From Chrysemys picta bellii (Eukaryota > Chordata > Testudines > Emydidae), in contig NC_088791.1 in assembly GCF_011386835.1 (NCBI RefSeq), forward strand, positions 11,656,998-11,720,997: a stretch of 64,000 nucleotides of DNA. Direction: 5' to 3'. The position numbers were made by a program, and so were the translations under genes. Shown here piece after piece: positions 1 to 11,833 of this stretch; position 1 is the first letter of the stretch, and every line of letters starts with the position of its first letter. The notes beneath the pieces are model-generated. The model had not been told where the DNA came from. It did no database searches and was given only the letters and a program-made list of their open reading frames with translations.

Positions 1-297
1 TGTTCACCTTAGTCTCTAAGGATAGAACAAGAAGCAATGGGCTTAAACTGCAGCAAGGGAGGTTTAGGTTGGACATTAGGAAAAAGTTCCTTACTGTCAG
101 GGTGGTTAAACACTGGAATAAATTGCCTAAGGAGGTTGTGGAATCTCCATCTCTGGAGATATTTAAGAGTAGGTTAGATAAATGTCTATCAGGGATGGTC
201 TAGACAGTATTTGGTCCTGCCATGAGGGCAGGGGACTGGACTCGATGACCTCTCGAGGTCCCTTCCAGTTCTAGAATCTATGAATCTATGAATCTAC
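1..297 (+). mobile_element. CR1 LINE 3' end (ORF2 C-terminus and 3' tail)
   Basis: The fragment encodes the C-terminal tail of a CR1 ORF2 (a stretch like [10 protein letters not shown], then [19 protein letters not shown]) and stops near 201. A short 3' UTR follows, ending in repeated octamer-like units (GAATCTAT) near 273-297. The window edge cuts its 5' part. The same subfamily lies inverted at 60112-60375. CR1 elements move by target-primed reverse transcription and are usually 5'-truncated, which fits. Confidence 0.9.
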
Positions 298-2521
298 AAT
301 CTATTATAATAATTCATATTCTCTTTACCTTCTTAATTCCTTCCTAAAGTCACCCCATACCCTTTATCTTCCTTTCTTTTCTTTGGAGGCAGGGCGTTGA
401 GGGACTGTGTGGACTCTTGCAAGAGGAGATCAGCATGATGAACTCAATCCTGGCACCTTGCAATACCTTTCTAAGCAATACCATCGTTTGCATTCAAGCC
501 TTCCTTTCAGAAGCTGAAAGGAGGAGAGGCAGAAGAAGGAGAGGGAAAAAGGTGACAGGAGTGGGCTAGACAAAAATCAAACTATAAATAGTAGGTGCTG
601 AATTGAGGACTAGAAAGAGCAGTTCACTGATTACCATACTATTGTATCTGGTGCCGAAGTACCGGCCTATGGTGATGGATACTTTACCAATATCATAGAC
701 AGATAGACAAGCCCTGTGCCTGTGTTGCCTTTGCCATTCCCCTACGCTGGGGTTCGTCAGCCTTTAGTGCATGTTACAACAACCTGAAGGTTGGCCAACT
801 AGTGCCCTGGGTATGATGGCCCCATGTGCTGTTGCAAAAGCCAAGGGCATAAAAACGCACCAGTCCTGCCTCTTCCCACCTGCAACACATCACCTGTGTT
901 GGAGTCTCCTGCAGGTACTGGTGCTGAGTTGGCTATCCCACCTACACCTATTAGGGGCTCTTCTACATCCTGAGAATTCCCTTGTGGGTCTGTTATGGTG
1001 CTTTTTCAGATCTTTTATGCTAGCAGAGCTGGCGTCAATGAGCCATTACATGCTGATGAATTTGGCCCAAGAGACAGAGATGTTGTTATGATCCTATTAT
1101 CCTTCTCTACATGTCAATGTTGTATTCTGCCACTTGTTCTTTTTTTTCTTCTTATGTGTGACATACTACAGCTGTACATCACATCTGGAGTCTTTCCCCT
1201 TGATACCTTAACTGAGATGATGAAACATCAGAAAATTAGCAGGTTCGTCATCTGTGGTTTTCAGTTCCCAGATCAATCATTTTGAGTTTTCCACTTGCAT
1301 GCACCATGATAACGGCTGATCACTTTTTAAAAAAAATGGTGTTTCTGCATCTCTGTAGACAACGTAATTGTCTTTGGTTTCACATGTTCAGTTTCCCTGT
1401 CTTGTACATCAGCATTTGTGCACTTGGACTTTGCATCAGGGAGGCAAATCTCAGCTGAACTTTGAAAACTTTTAATCAACACACTGGAAAGTAAACAGGA
1501 TTTATTTTACTAACAGCTTTAGTGCTGCCTGCCTAAGCAGTTAATATTCTCCACTCTCATTTTGGTTACAAATCCTGGCCTCCGATCTTCAGGGCTCAAT
1601 GGACTGCAGCAGCCAGAGGCTTAGTCCCAGGGCAAGAAAAAAAGAAGAAGATTTATGTCTCTTAGCAGTGAGTTTGCTGGTTGAAGCAGCCCTAGAAGTT
1701 GCATTTGTCTGTGTGGATAGTGGTGGCAAACCAGGGTCACATTGTAAAGTTATGCACAATGAAGGAAATCCAAAAGGGACACAGAGGTCAGCTAGAGATA
1801 AGGTTTGTTTTTATTGCAGTTGTTCATGTCTGATTAAGAGGGTTGGGTGGCATGTAGTATCAACTGGCTCACGGCAATGACTTCAGTGCCCTGGGAATTA
1901 GAATGTCTCCCCTTTATCAATGCCCTCGCTGGGAGACAGCACAGATTTTCTCTTAATCCTCTACTCCAGTGAAGAATCAATTGTTTCACATTCCAACCAT
2001 GCAAACCATTAGAATCTGACTCTTCAGTGTTAAGAATGCACTGTTTAGCATGCTGTACACGTTCATTACACACTCCCTATAGACAAACTGTTGCAATATT
2101 GATCGAAGGTGTGTATAACAAACTGTGACTGTATACATACAGACACTATGGTCAGGAAACCATGAGGGACCAAATCAAGGACTTCCAGCTCAAACCCCTA
2201 CTACGTGACAAGCTACTTGGTAGCAGACTTTTATTCTTGATGGGACCAACAAGACATGATCACAGGCAATCAGATAGTGTCCTGCCTGTGCACAGTTGAC
2301 TTTTGGATTTTCATCCACAAATTTTTTGCTGCCAGATTCTAATTAAAAGGCAGACAAGGGGTATTTCTGGTCAGGTATGAGGAATTGAAATGTTCTAGAG
2401 TCCTACCACCTTTGGTTTTCAAATAAACCAGTCTGTTCAAGTCTCCAAAAATCACTGCTTCTCAAAATTTTCTTCTTCTGAATGTTTTCTTAAAGATTCT
2501 CTTGAGATACCTCCCATCACA
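298..2521. other. No recognised gene; plain non-coding stretch
   Basis: I see no convincing coding region or full repeat. About 640-720 has a weak MIR-like phrase. About 835-880 loosely resembles a DIRS-like terminal promoter region (AAGGGCATAAAAA followed by a pyrimidine-rich stretch), but too weakly to call. The short open frames at 771-1285 and 1599-1880 have no recognisable motif. Confidence 0.5.
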
Positions 2522-2880
2522 ATAGACTCATAGACTTTAAGGTCAGAAGGGACCATTATAATCATCTAGTCTGACCTCCTGCACAACACAGGCCACAGAA
2601 TCTCACCCACCCACTCCTGTAACAAACCCCTAACCTATGCCTGAGTTATTGAAGTCCTCAAATCGTGGTTAAAAGACCTCAAGGTGCAGAGAATTCCCCA
2701 GCAAGTGACCCATGCCCCACACTGCAGAGGAAGGCGAAAAACCGCTAGGGCCTCTGCCAATGTGCCCTGGAGGAAAATTCCTTCCCAACCCCAAATATGG
2801 CGATCAGTTAAACCCTGAGCATGTGGGCAAGACTCACTGGCCAGACACCCAGGCCTGATCTTACAGCTGCAGGGACACAA
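2522..2880 (-). mobile_element. CR1 LINE 3' fragment, minus strand
   Basis: The start carries the reverse complement of the classic CR1 3' end (TAGACTTTAAGGTCAGAAGG, read here as the plus strand of a minus-strand copy). The CR1 3' UTR follows, including the CTCTGCAG/GGGCATGGGTCAC segment. It matches the 3' UTR of the long CR1 at 33805-34253 and the fragment at 6003-6245, so all three belong to one subfamily group. No coding part remains. Confidence 0.88.
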
Positions 2881-3352
2881 CTGTTATGGTTGGTTATGGG
2901 AGACAGGAAGATTAAAACAGTATTACGAGACAAGATAATGAAAACAAAGTTCAGTGTAAAGGGTGTGGCTACTGGTTAAATCCCACATTTTGTAGATGTG
3001 TTGTTTATTTCCTTTCCGTGGGTGGAGGGCTTTTCATATATTATCGCCAAATCTCCCCACATTGCCCACAGGACTGACTGCTTTATTCTCCCCAGGTCTC
3101 GTTACAGTTTAGTTCTGTTTTCTGTGCGTTTGCTACAACACACACCCACTTCACGTCCCCCGTTATGGTGTTTTGATGAACTTATGCTACGCTGTGTCTG
3201 TACAACTTATGAATTCTGATGGATATTGTGAAGTTGTATTCTGAAAAACTGCTGTATCATCTCTGCCTATGTGTATGTGGGTCCACTGTTTGTGACAGGC
3301 CTGTTGCAGATATACCCCAGACAGATACAATAAAAAGGTGCTTGGGACTTAA
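2881..3352. other. No recognised feature
   Basis: Plain non-coding sequence between a CR1 fragment and a TIR element. Two short open frames here show no domain. Confidence 0.4.
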
Positions 3353-3655
3353 TAACGCTATGTCTGCACTACCCGGTAAGTCAAATCTACGCTACGCGAC
3401 TCCAGCTACATGAATAATGTAGCCGGAGTCAACGCACCCTAGGTCGAGTTACCGCAGGGTCTACACCGCGGGGGGTCAATGGGAGAAAATCTCCTGTTGA
3501 CTTACCTTACTCTTCTCATCGGGGGTAGAGTACAGGGGTCAACTGGAGAGCCATCTGCAGTCGATTTGGCGGGTCTTTACTAGACCCACTAAACCGACCA
3601 CCGATGGATCGACCTCAGAGCGTTGATCCCTGCTGTAGTGTAGACCTGCCTTTAG
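3353..3655. mobile_element. Miniature TIR element (GTCTGCACT...AGTGTAGAC type)
   Basis: The segment starts with TATGTCTGCACTAC and ends with the approximate inverse GTAGTGTAGACCTGCC. The interior contains a short palindrome around AGCTACATGAATAATGTAGC. The copy at 25971-26232 has the same ends and the same AGCTACATGAATAGCGTAGC palindrome, which supports one dispersed non-autonomous family. It has no coding capacity. The exact superfamily cannot be fixed by eye. Confidence 0.7.
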
Positions 3656-4170
3656 GGGTAAACATTTGGGACAATGGATCAGCTGCATCACCAGAAAACT
3701 AGTGTAGCTGACTTCTCTGAAGGGAAGGCAGAAGATAGGAGCAGTGGAAACTTATAAGGAATAGAACAAAAAAGGCCAGGTCACCAGGCGGGGTTTAAAC
3801 AAAGAAACACCCAGGAATGGGGCCAGACAGGAAGAAGAAATGTGGGGCAGGAGAGAGCAACGTCACAGAAGCTGGGTAAGGGCCAAGGAGGGTGAGGTCA
3901 CCCAGCATGTAGCAGCCCTGAACTCCAGGCCACCAGCCCCAGCTGAGCCCCGCCATCTTTGGGGGCGAAGGGGAGCAAGGGTGGGTCCTCCGACGGAGCA
4001 TGCTTCTAGAGAGGTGTATAGTTTTCTTTAATGCAGTTACTCTAAAATATTCCTTGTAGCTCTAAAACACACCTCGACTAGGGTACACCTAGCAGGAAGT
4101 GGCACTGCTTGAATCCCAACAGATGCGTCACCACAATGTGAGAAACAGCTCAGTGAATCGTCTATAGAAG

Positions 4171-4397
4171 CAGTTCTCAAACTGTGGGTTGGAACCCCAA
4201 AGTGGGTCACGACCTCATTTTAATGGGGTCACCAGAGCTGGCGTTAGACTTGCTGGGGCAGAGGAGCTTGGGCTTTGGCCCTCCTGCCCGGGGTGGCAGG
4301 GCTTGGGCAGGCTCAGGCTTTGGTCCCCTCCTCCGGGGGTCGTGTAGTAATTTTTGTTGTCAGAAGGGGGTCACGGTGCAACAAAATTTGAGAACTG
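4171..4397. mobile_element. hAT-type miniature element (CAGTTCTCAAA...TTTGAGAACTG)
   Basis: The ends form an 11-bp perfect inverted repeat, CAGTTCTCAAA and TTTGAGAACTG. The interior (GGGTCACGACC...GGGGGTCACGGTG) is non-coding. Termini of the CAGNGGTTCTCAAAC kind are typical of Charlie-like hAT elements. No clear 8-bp target duplication is visible at these borders. Confidence 0.75.
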
Positions 4398-4439
4398 CTG
4401 ATCTATAGTCCTGGGTCCAAAACACCTTCCTGGAGGCAG

Positions 4440-4590
4440 GTACCCAGGTAGTGGACTTCCTGACTTGGATTATAAACTCTTTGGGGCAGAGTCTTTTTGT
4501 TCTGTTTGTACAGCACCTAGCAGTGTCCTGGTCCATGTCCTGGTCCTAGGCACTAAGGTAACACAAAGAAATAAATGAATAATAATAATA
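4440..4590 (+). mobile_element. MIR-like amniote SINE, 3' half
   Basis: The segment has TATAAACTCTTTGGGGCAGA, then TTTGTACAGCACCTAGCA, then a tail rich in AATAAT. This order is typical of the 3' half of MIR-like SINEs of amniotes. A related piece lies inverted at 47895-48005, and a fuller relative lies at 56587-56840. Confidence 0.7.
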
Positions 4591-6002
4591 ATATTAGAAT
4601 AGATTTTTTTAAAGATTTTTTTTTCATTTGTACAGAGGACGGATTTTTTTCTGTTTCCTTCACTTGGTTTGTGAGAAGTGCTATGTGACCTTTCTCATTT
4701 TCTCACTATAAGTTTCTATCATGGAGCCCTCACCAGTTTTCATGCACAGACATCAGGTTTCTACCTTAGTGGTTTTGTTTATGACTACAACTCAGTCTAG
4801 CTGAAAAAGGAAAAACAAAATCCCTTCTGAGTATTTCCCAGTCCTGGTCTACATTTGTTTCTGTACATTTTCCCTACATTTAAACATAAAGAATCTTTGA
4901 AATGTTCATATTCTAAGCACTTTTTCCTAAGAGGAAAAAGCTGGAAGGCAATGGCATTTGAGAATTTAAATGTATCAAATGGTATTTATTCTTTCATCTT
5001 GCTTGGTAAGTAGGCTGGCTGATGACTACACCTAATTCCTGGAACCCTTTTGTCATGGAGTCTTATGAAGTGGTAACTTCAGAACTGAGTAAGAACTTCT
5101 ACAAGATCAGCCAACAAGTTGATATCAACATAAACTTGTACAGTTGAGGGTAACAGTGTCTTCATTCAACTTATCTCTATCCAGAAATACATAGCAACCT
5201 CTTGGAATGATAGAAGGCTCGGTAAACTGCTTCAAGTTCTGGCTTGAAAGTGGCAGAAGGTTTTAATACAGGGTCATCAATGCCTGTATTTTAAGACATT
5301 GTAATAAATAGAGATGACATAGAAATACTAGAATAAAATATATTGTACTTTCCATATGGTACATATAGAAAAGTGAATTATCCTTCCTCACAAATGTCTT
5401 CACTTTGTCTAATCACTGGTATATCCATGATGTTATATCCAGGTGATTGTCTCCTCTTTGACTGGCTCACTTCCATAGCTTATCACTTCTCTCTCAAGTG
5501 ATGTCTCCAATGCACAGGTTGTTGACCAGCACCTTCCATTTTTCACAGTCATGACAGAGTTGTAAAACTTAGTCTCCTTTGAATATGAGTCCATGTGGTA
5601 ATGTTTCTGATGTAACTGGTTCTCTTTCCTTACTCTTCCTGGTTGGCCTTCAATGTTGCCTGATAATATAAGTACTGAAAGTGAGCTGCCCTGAGATTGG
5701 AAACCTGTGTGTCCACAGAAAGATGTTTTTCTTTTATCTAGAATCTCAGATAGTTGTGGTCATTTTAAATTCATCCTTCTCATCACCTCATCATTCATGC
5801 ATTTTAGTTATCCAGCTAATTTTTAACATTCTTCTGTAACGGCAAAACTTGACTGCTCTGAGTCAACTCTCTGTATCATTTTTGAGTATCCAGCTCACCC
5901 ATCCATACAGGAGGGTTGACTATATATAGCACCTCAGCAATCTAGTATCCATCTCTTGACTTCTTTGTCACATCTTCTGTCTGACGTTATTAGACTTGGT
6001 GT
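4591..6002. other. No recognised feature; AT-rich non-coding stretch
   Basis: No repeat, gene or RNA recognised by eye. The sequence is AT-rich with short homopolymers near 4608-4630. Confidence 0.4.
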
Positions 6003-6245
6003 TTTTCGCCTTCCTCTGGGGTATTTCGCCTTCCTCTGCAGCGTGGGGCATGGGTCACTTGCTGGAGGATTCTCTGCACCTTGACGTCTTTAAACCATGA
6101 TTTGAGGACTTCAATAGCTCAGACATAGGTTAGGGGTTTGATAAAAGAGTGGGTGGGTGAGATTCTGTGGCCTGCGTTGTGCAGGAAGTCAGACTAGATG
6201 ATCATAATGGTCCCTTCTGACCTTAAAGTCTGTGATTCTGTGACT
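6003..6245 (+). mobile_element. CR1 LINE 3' fragment
   Basis: This is the 3' UTR and end of a CR1: CTTCCTCTGCAGCGTGGGGC, then GTGGGTGAGATTCTGTGGCC, then AGACTAGATGATCATAATGG, ending in GTGATTCTGTGAC. It is nearly the same as the 3' end of the long CR1 at 34040-34253. The unit CGCCTTCCTCTG occurs twice near 6008-6040, a small local duplication. Confidence 0.9.
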
Positions 6246-6925
6246 TTGTAAGTGGAAGAAACTATTCGCTTCTTCCACCACTTGAGCATCGAGATATAGC
6301 TATGGGCTACCATGTGAGTTACTGTGTTTATGTATTATCATACTTTTTGTCTAGCTAACATTGATAGTCATGTGTACTTCTGGCTGGCATTGTTCATAGC
6401 AATAAGCCTGTTCTCAAGTTCGTCTCTAGTAAAAGTGATGCAAACTAGGTGATCAGCATATCTTATGTTGTGGATGTATATGCCATTGAACTATATGTCC
6501 TGGCTGAGCTTCTAAACTTTCTCCCATTGTATCTTCTACGTATATGTTAAATAGTTGTGGAGGTTCAACATAGCAATATACCGTGTATAATGTGACAGCA
6601 CAGCCCAGAGTCTGTTCATTGTGCCCCTTAAAAAAGCTAGATCGTATACAAAAGAGTTTTTAAGGTGAACCCCAGGCTCAGCAGCTAACCCTGAGCAGAG
6701 CCAGTTTGAAATGAGGCCTCCTACCGCTCTCCCCACAGCACACAGCTTGACTAAAACGATCACTTGCTAGGTGATTGAGTCACACAGTGAAAAGGCAGTG
6801 AGGGTTATTTATAGAGTTTTAATGGAAGTGTGACATTTTTACCCAAAACAAATCACTTTTTGGCCAACCGCCCTGTGTTTGAAGAGAGCAAAATGCCTAG
6901 CTGACCTTAGCCACACCCTATAGGG
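6246..6925. other. No recognised feature
   Basis: Plain non-coding sequence between the CR1 fragment and the hAT-type element. Confidence 0.4.
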
Positions 6926-7489
6926 CAGGGATCTCAAACTCAAATCACCGGGAGGGCCACATGAGAACTAGTACATTGGCCTGAGGGCCGCAACACTGAT
7001 ACCTTTTCATATAACGATACAAAAGCCCACCCTCTGTCCCCGGCCCTGCCCCCCTCCACCCATTCCATGAGGCCCTGCCCCGCCTCTTCCCACCCCTTCC
7101 CCATCCCCATTCCAACCCCTTCCCCAAAGTCCCCGCCCCAACTCTGCACCCTCCCTGCCTCTATTCCAACTCCTTCCCCAAATCCCCGCCCCTGCCCTGC
7201 CTCTTCTCTGCCTCCTCCCCTGAGCACACAACTCCCTGCTCCTCCCCCTCCCTCCTGGAAAGCGCTAACCGCCACCAAACAGCTGTTTGGCTGTGGGAAG
7301 CACCTGGAGGTAGGCAAAGGAGCAGGGCCGCAGGGCACTGCGGGGGAGGGAGGGCAGCGGGTGAGGGGAGCTTGGCAGCCACAGGAAATAACTCCGGGGG
7401 TACAGGGGGCCGGCGGGGAGCTTGACGGGCTGCAGCAAATAATTCCGCGGGCCATATGCGGCCCGTGGGCCATGTGTTTGAGACCCCTG
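6926..7489. mobile_element. Non-autonomous hAT-type element with perfect 8-bp target duplication
   Basis: The 564-bp element starts CAGGGATCTCAAACTCAAAT and ends GTGTTTGAGACCCCTG, an imperfect terminal inverted repeat. It is flanked by exact copies of CTATAGGG at 6918-6925 and 7490-7497, the 8-bp duplication expected of hAT transposition. The interior is a C-rich block (7028-7260) with long open frames on both strands; these come from low-complexity composition, not a gene. It inserted next to another TIR element that begins around 7495 (GTATGTCTACATAGC). Confidence 0.9.
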
Positions 7490-7494
7490 CTATA

Positions 7495-7601
7495 GGGTAT
7501 GTCTACATAGCAATTAAACACCCATGGCTGGCCCAGGTCAGCTGACTCGGGCTCGCAGGGCTGGGGCTGCGGGGCTAAAAATGGCTATCCTCATGCACGG
7601 A
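7495..7601 (+). mobile_element. Truncated TIR element (GTATGTCTACAT type)
   Basis: It begins GGTATGTCTACATAGCAATT and runs through a GCTCGCAGGGCTGGGGC stretch, like other elements with a TATGTCTACA terminus in this window (28419-28656). The other terminus is missing; DIRS-like sequence begins near 7602. Probably a remnant cut by that insertion. Confidence 0.55.
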
Positions 7602-7779
7602 GTCAAGGGCATAAAGGGGCGTCGCCACAGCCTCCAAGTTCCTTCTTGCCACCTGCGGCAAGAGTTGGAGCTCCCTGTAGCCCTTGAGCTTAGTTTTTCC
7701 TCTATTAGCCAGCGTCTACATACCATTTGTACATAGTTCTTACTAGTGATCTTTTAGTGTTAGATAGCTGTATAGTTTA
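7602..7779 (+). mobile_element. DIRS-like copy A, 5' terminal/leader part
   Basis: It holds GGGCATAAAGG, then CAAGTTCCTTCTTGCCACC. The second phrase matches leader regions of DIRS-like copy B (CAGTTCCTTCTCTAC, about 7907) and copy C (CAGTTCCTTCTTACCAC, about 12257). The copy breaks off at 7779, where copy B begins, and appears to resume at 11422. Copy A is therefore an older element split by copy B. Its outer terminus is not preserved. Confidence 0.55.
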
Positions 7780-8114
7780 GACAGCTCTTCTTCAAGTGAT
7801 GCCCCCATGGCAATAACAGTGCCCGTCAGACCGCACATGCACCATCCCCCACCTCGCGCTGCGTGTGGGATGTATATATAGCCCTGTGTGGTCCGACTGC
7901 CCCCAGTTCCTTCTCTACTGTCTGCAGTCTGGAACGGAACAGTTAGCAGAGCCCACGTTGTTATCTAGGTAGTCTCTTACCTCTTTTTCCTCCCATAGTT
8001 AGTTAGCTCCTTGGTTTCCTGTTTCTGCTTCTTCCTCCTTAAAAAAAAAAAAATTAGTTTTCGTTCCCCCCGTTTTTCCTTACTTCCCCTCAGGAAAGCT
8101 ACTCCCTCACCCTT

Positions 8115-10148
8115 ATGCCCGATTCACCCGGGTTTAAGCAGTGTGTCTCGTGCGGAGCCACCTTCTCTATAACGGACGGCCACGCACAGTGTATCCACTG
8201 CCTGGAAGAGGGACGTGTTCCTCAGAAGTGTTCCCGCTGCCTGGGTTTGAAGCTGAGAGCAAGAAAGGACAGGGACCTTAAACTCAAATTAATTTTCATG
8301 AAAGGGTCCCTTGCAACCTGCGTCGGACCCCGGTTCCTACTCCTCACTGGAGAGATCCTGACTCTCTGCAAGGTCATCTATCGACCCTTACGCCCCTTGG
8401 CCAACCAAGAGAAAAACATCCTCTGACCAGGCTGAGGGTAAGGAGGCCCTTTCCTCAGCTTCTGAGGCACAAATGGCTTAAATGCCGTCCCCAGCTAGAT
8501 CCATGGCTTCAATGGCTTCTGACAAGGGGCACAAATCTGCTCCCAGACTGACTACCTCATCCCCTGAGAGTCAGTCTAAACACCCTTCTGTTGTTGGTGA
8601 CCGAAGCGGGCCCTCTACCTCATCCACGGCTCCAGGACCATTTCTGGCACCGAAGAAGCCGTTGGCACTGATGTCGGCACTGACATCATCACCAGCAAAA
8701 CAGCTGGCTCCAGTGAAACCCTTGGTCCTGACGCTGCCCATGGCACTGAAGCCCTATTCACACAAATCCTTGGCACCGAAAAAGCCATCTGCACCGTCCA
8801 AGCCCTAACTAAATCCACAACTCTGAAAAGCTCTCTGGCGCCATCTGCTAATTCTTTTACATCTCAAACCTCGGCACCATGCTCTGCAAACACCAATGAG
8901 AGCCTACCCATCACAGGAATTCACACATCTGCCAGACCTTACTATATTGGACACTCCGGATTCTCCATTCCTCAGACAGGATGTATCCCAAGTCTCACCC
9001 ACTTCACAATCGAGACACTCCTCATGCTCTCCTACAGGGACGGCACCTCCTTTCCCTAGTGATGTTGAAGATGAGGAGGACAAATATCAAGAGTCTCTTG
9101 CCCCATCAATGTCAGGGCACTTGACATCAACTTACCAGCCTTACCCTGCTACAATTCAGGGAACCCAGCCTTTTCTGGGATTCCCATGGATGCAACTACA
9201 TATTCCTTTCACACCTAATTGGCCATATTGGGATTCCTGGGCCATGTATAGGGCACAATTTGGTAATCCCTCACTGCTTCAAACTCACAGGTCTCCATCT
9301 ATCCCTTCCTCAACTATCTCCCGATCTCCTGAACCACAACTTTTGTGAATACCACACAGGAGGAGGAACTGGAAGGAGAGCAGGATGAGGAGGTACCTCT
9401 GGGCCTTCACTTCTCTTCATTGTCACCTGATGATGCTATCATACCACCACCTCTGATGGTGGCTGATGATTTTAGGCACTTTCAGGAGTTGTTTCATAAA
9501 GTGGCTGACTCCCTCAACATTCTACTCGAGGAGGTCAAGGAACAACAACATGAACTTATTGACATTCTCCACATTGCCTCAGCAACAAAAATTGCCCTGC
9601 CTATTAACGGTGCGCTACTTGAACCCGTGAACCTGCTTTGGAAGACTCCAGCCTCTATCCCACCTGCTTGCAAACAGGCGGATAGGAAATATTATGTACC
9701 AGCAAAAAACGCTGATTTCTCTCGTGGGCAATGCAGTACAGGAGAAGGGCCATCCATATCAATCACGATCCACCCATCCTGACCAAGATGGGAAGCGCTT
9801 AGATATCCTGGGCAGAAAATCTTATTTGTCTGCTACCCTCCAATTTTGAATTTCCAACTACAAGGCCCTTATGGCCAATAAAACTGTATAAATTATTCTA
9901 AATTGGAGGAGCTTTGCCAGGACCTGCCAGAGGCAAAAAGGGAACAATTCCTGCCCCTCATAGTGGAAGGTCACTTAATAGCCCACATGGCTCTACAGGT
10001 GTCCCTGGACTCAGCTGACACAGCTGCCCAATCCATTGCTACTGCGGTAGTAATGCACCGTGCATCATGGCTGCACCTTTCAGGATTCCCTAAGAAGGTG
10101 CAAACTACAGTCGAGGATCTCCCGTTCGATGGACAAAAACTCTTCTGA
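8115..10148 (+). pseudogene. gag-like ORF of DIRS-like copy B, frameshifted
   Basis: The frame starts at ATG 8115, directly after a pyrimidine-rich leader. The N-terminus has a Cys/His pattern, CVSCGATFS...HAQCIHC...KCSRC, then a basic RKDRDLKLKL stretch, which suggests zinc binding. Further pieces lie at 8482-8808 (Ser/Pro/Lys-rich), 8896-9348 (ends with PYWDSWAMYRAQFG), 9345-9782 (DDFRHFQELFHKVA, IALPINGALLEP) and 9903-10148. Successive pieces are in different frames, so several frameshifts and stops break the protein. Copy D at 58105-59458 encodes the same protein on the other strand (DDFKQFQELFKQVA, IALPINDAIMEP). Probably a capsid-like nucleoprotein; exact role unknown. Confidence 0.7.
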
Positions 10149-10509
10149 GTACATGGACAACTCCTTACACTTATTAAAGGACTCCTGAGCCACTCTAAAG
10201 TCCCTGGGAATATACACACCACAGCCAAAACGGAGATCAGGAAAATAGCAGCTCCCCCCATAATCTCGACCTCAGCCATACTACCCACAATGGCAGTTTG
10301 ACAACCAACACAGTTGTCAGTGACCTCCCAACAGGCACAGACAATCGCCTGCACAAGGCGCATCATCCCAAACACCCTTTAATAAACAGCAAATTTGAAA
10401 GTGTGGTCGAGATTCAGAGAACCTCCTGCCTGCTCCAGTTGCCCCTACCATCTGTAACACCATCTACACATGAACAGTTTGGTAAACACCCAGATCCATT
10501 TTTACCATC

Positions 10510-11340
10510 TTGGATGCTCATTACTTCAGACAATTGGGCCCTGTAAAGGAAGGTTACTCCATCCCCTTCCTAGCAATATCATTCCACCAACTATCCTCCC
10601 TGTCCCTCTTCAGGGACCCCTCTTATGAGCCCATCCTAGAGTGGGAGGTGAAACATCTTCAACTAGGAGCCATAGAACCGGTCCCTCCACAACACAGAGG
10701 ATGCGATTTCTACTCCCACTACTTCCTGGTACAAAAGAAGTCCAGTGGTTGATGACCCATCTAGACCTTCGCAATCTCAACAAGTTTGTCCAACTACAAC
10801 GGTTCAAGATGGTCACCCTATCCACCATCATCCCAGCACTGGAACTGGGGAGACTGGTTCTTGGCCCTCGACCTACAGGACACGTACTTGCATATCACAG
10901 TACACCCTGCTCACAGACGTTTCCTTTGATTCATCATCGGCCACAGTCACTACCAGTACAGGGCACTACCCTTAGGATTATCCAAGCTCCACAAGTTTTT
11001 TCCAAGATACTCACAGTGGTCATTGCCTTCCTATGAAAACAACGCATCACCATTTTCCCATATGTGGACGATTGCCTTCTCAAAATGCCATCTGAGACCG
11101 AAGCGCTCCTAGACGTCCATACTACAATCACCCTCTTCACAAAACTGGGTCTCCTTATCAAAAAGTCCTCACTAACACCAGTGAAAACACTGGAATTCAT
11201 TGGCACTTTACTCGATGCCAAGCAGGCAAGAGCATTTCTACCAACTCACAGGTTCACAGCAATGACACAACTAGTCTCAACCGCCCGAGCATGTCCCCAA
11301 ATCCCAGAACATACATGTCTCCAACTCCAGACGCAAAGGC
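10510..11340 (+). pseudogene. Reverse transcriptase of DIRS-like copy B, frameshifted
   Basis: The N-terminal part (10510-10752) carries LEWEVKHLQLGAIEPVP and FYSHYFLVQKK. A frameshift near 10745 leads into HLDLRNLNKFVQLQRFKMVT (fingers/palm). The catalytic box reads PYVDDC, with Tyr-Val-Asp-Asp at 11061-11072. After it come LLIKKSSLTPVKTLEFIGTL and ARAFLPTHRF, a thumb region typical of DIRS-type RTs. It converts element RNA to cDNA in intact relatives. A stop at 11035-11037 separates the palm from the catalytic box, so it is not expressible as one protein. A second DIRS-like RT lies at 18945-19545. Confidence 0.8.
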
Positions 11341-11421
11341 ACTGCTGCATCTATAGGGGAGCACCCCTGGGGACCACAGATCTCAAAGAACCTCAGTTAC
11401 TGCTCAAGGTGAGTAACCCTC

Positions 11422-11785
11422 TTTTATTGGTTTATCCTAGTTGCCTCTCAAAATGCAACTATTCCCAGGATTTAAGCAGTGTACCACTGAGAGGGCAGTA
11501 ATACCTGTGAGTGAAAAATACTCAAGTTGTTTAATTTCTTTGGATAAATGTCCCATTTGTTCCTCTTTCCCAACAAGAACAAATCTAGGGAATTCCACCT
11601 TAGGAAGTACTTTTTGGAGGGAGCACTCAAAACGGTGATGTGTCCCTCTTCAGAATTTGACCTGAATCACAAGAGGATGGAGAGCTCTTCCGCAAAGATC
11701 ACACCTCTGGATACTTCGACCTCAAAACCAAAGACTGGAGAAAAGAGCCGCTTTTCTTCTTCTCCTGTGGTGTCCTCGAAGCAAC
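11422..11785 (+). mobile_element. DIRS-like copy A, resumed gag-like part
   Basis: After copy B ends, sequence equivalent to the gag start appears: ATGCAACTATTCCCAGGATT (11452) encodes MQLFPGFKQC, matching copy B's MPDSPGFKQC. Next come KCPICSSFPTRT, then, after a frame change, KYFLEGALKTVMCPSSEFDL and a Ser/Thr/Lys-rich stretch. It stops at about 11785 at the terminus of copy C. This is therefore the 3' side of copy A, and copy A was hit twice. Confidence 0.6.
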
Positions 11786-11833
11786 AGTTCTTCTCTGAAT
11801 GGTTGTACATGTCCATTCCACTTCAGGTGTGTG

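Larger units (their letters stand above)
7780..11421 (+). mobile_element. DIRS-like tyrosine-recombinase-type retroelement, copy B (internally deleted)
   Basis: The order is an end at 7780-7830, a leader with TATATATA at 7874-7881, a gag-like region (8115-10148), a reverse transcriptase (10510-11340), and a terminal segment CTCAGTTACTGCTCAAGGTG at about 11394-11413. The RT resembles the DIRS group by LDLRNLN, KMVTLSTIIPALELG and PYVDD. Between the RT thumb (about 11340) and the terminus, RNase H, methyltransferase-like and tyrosine recombinase regions are all missing, so this copy cannot move by itself. It sits inside copy A. The family call rests on motif recognition. Confidence 0.75.

Noticed and set aside
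7067..7521. Open frames of 142 and 193 codons over 6940-7521
   Set aside because: They lie in the C-rich low-complexity interior of a hAT-type element on both strands.
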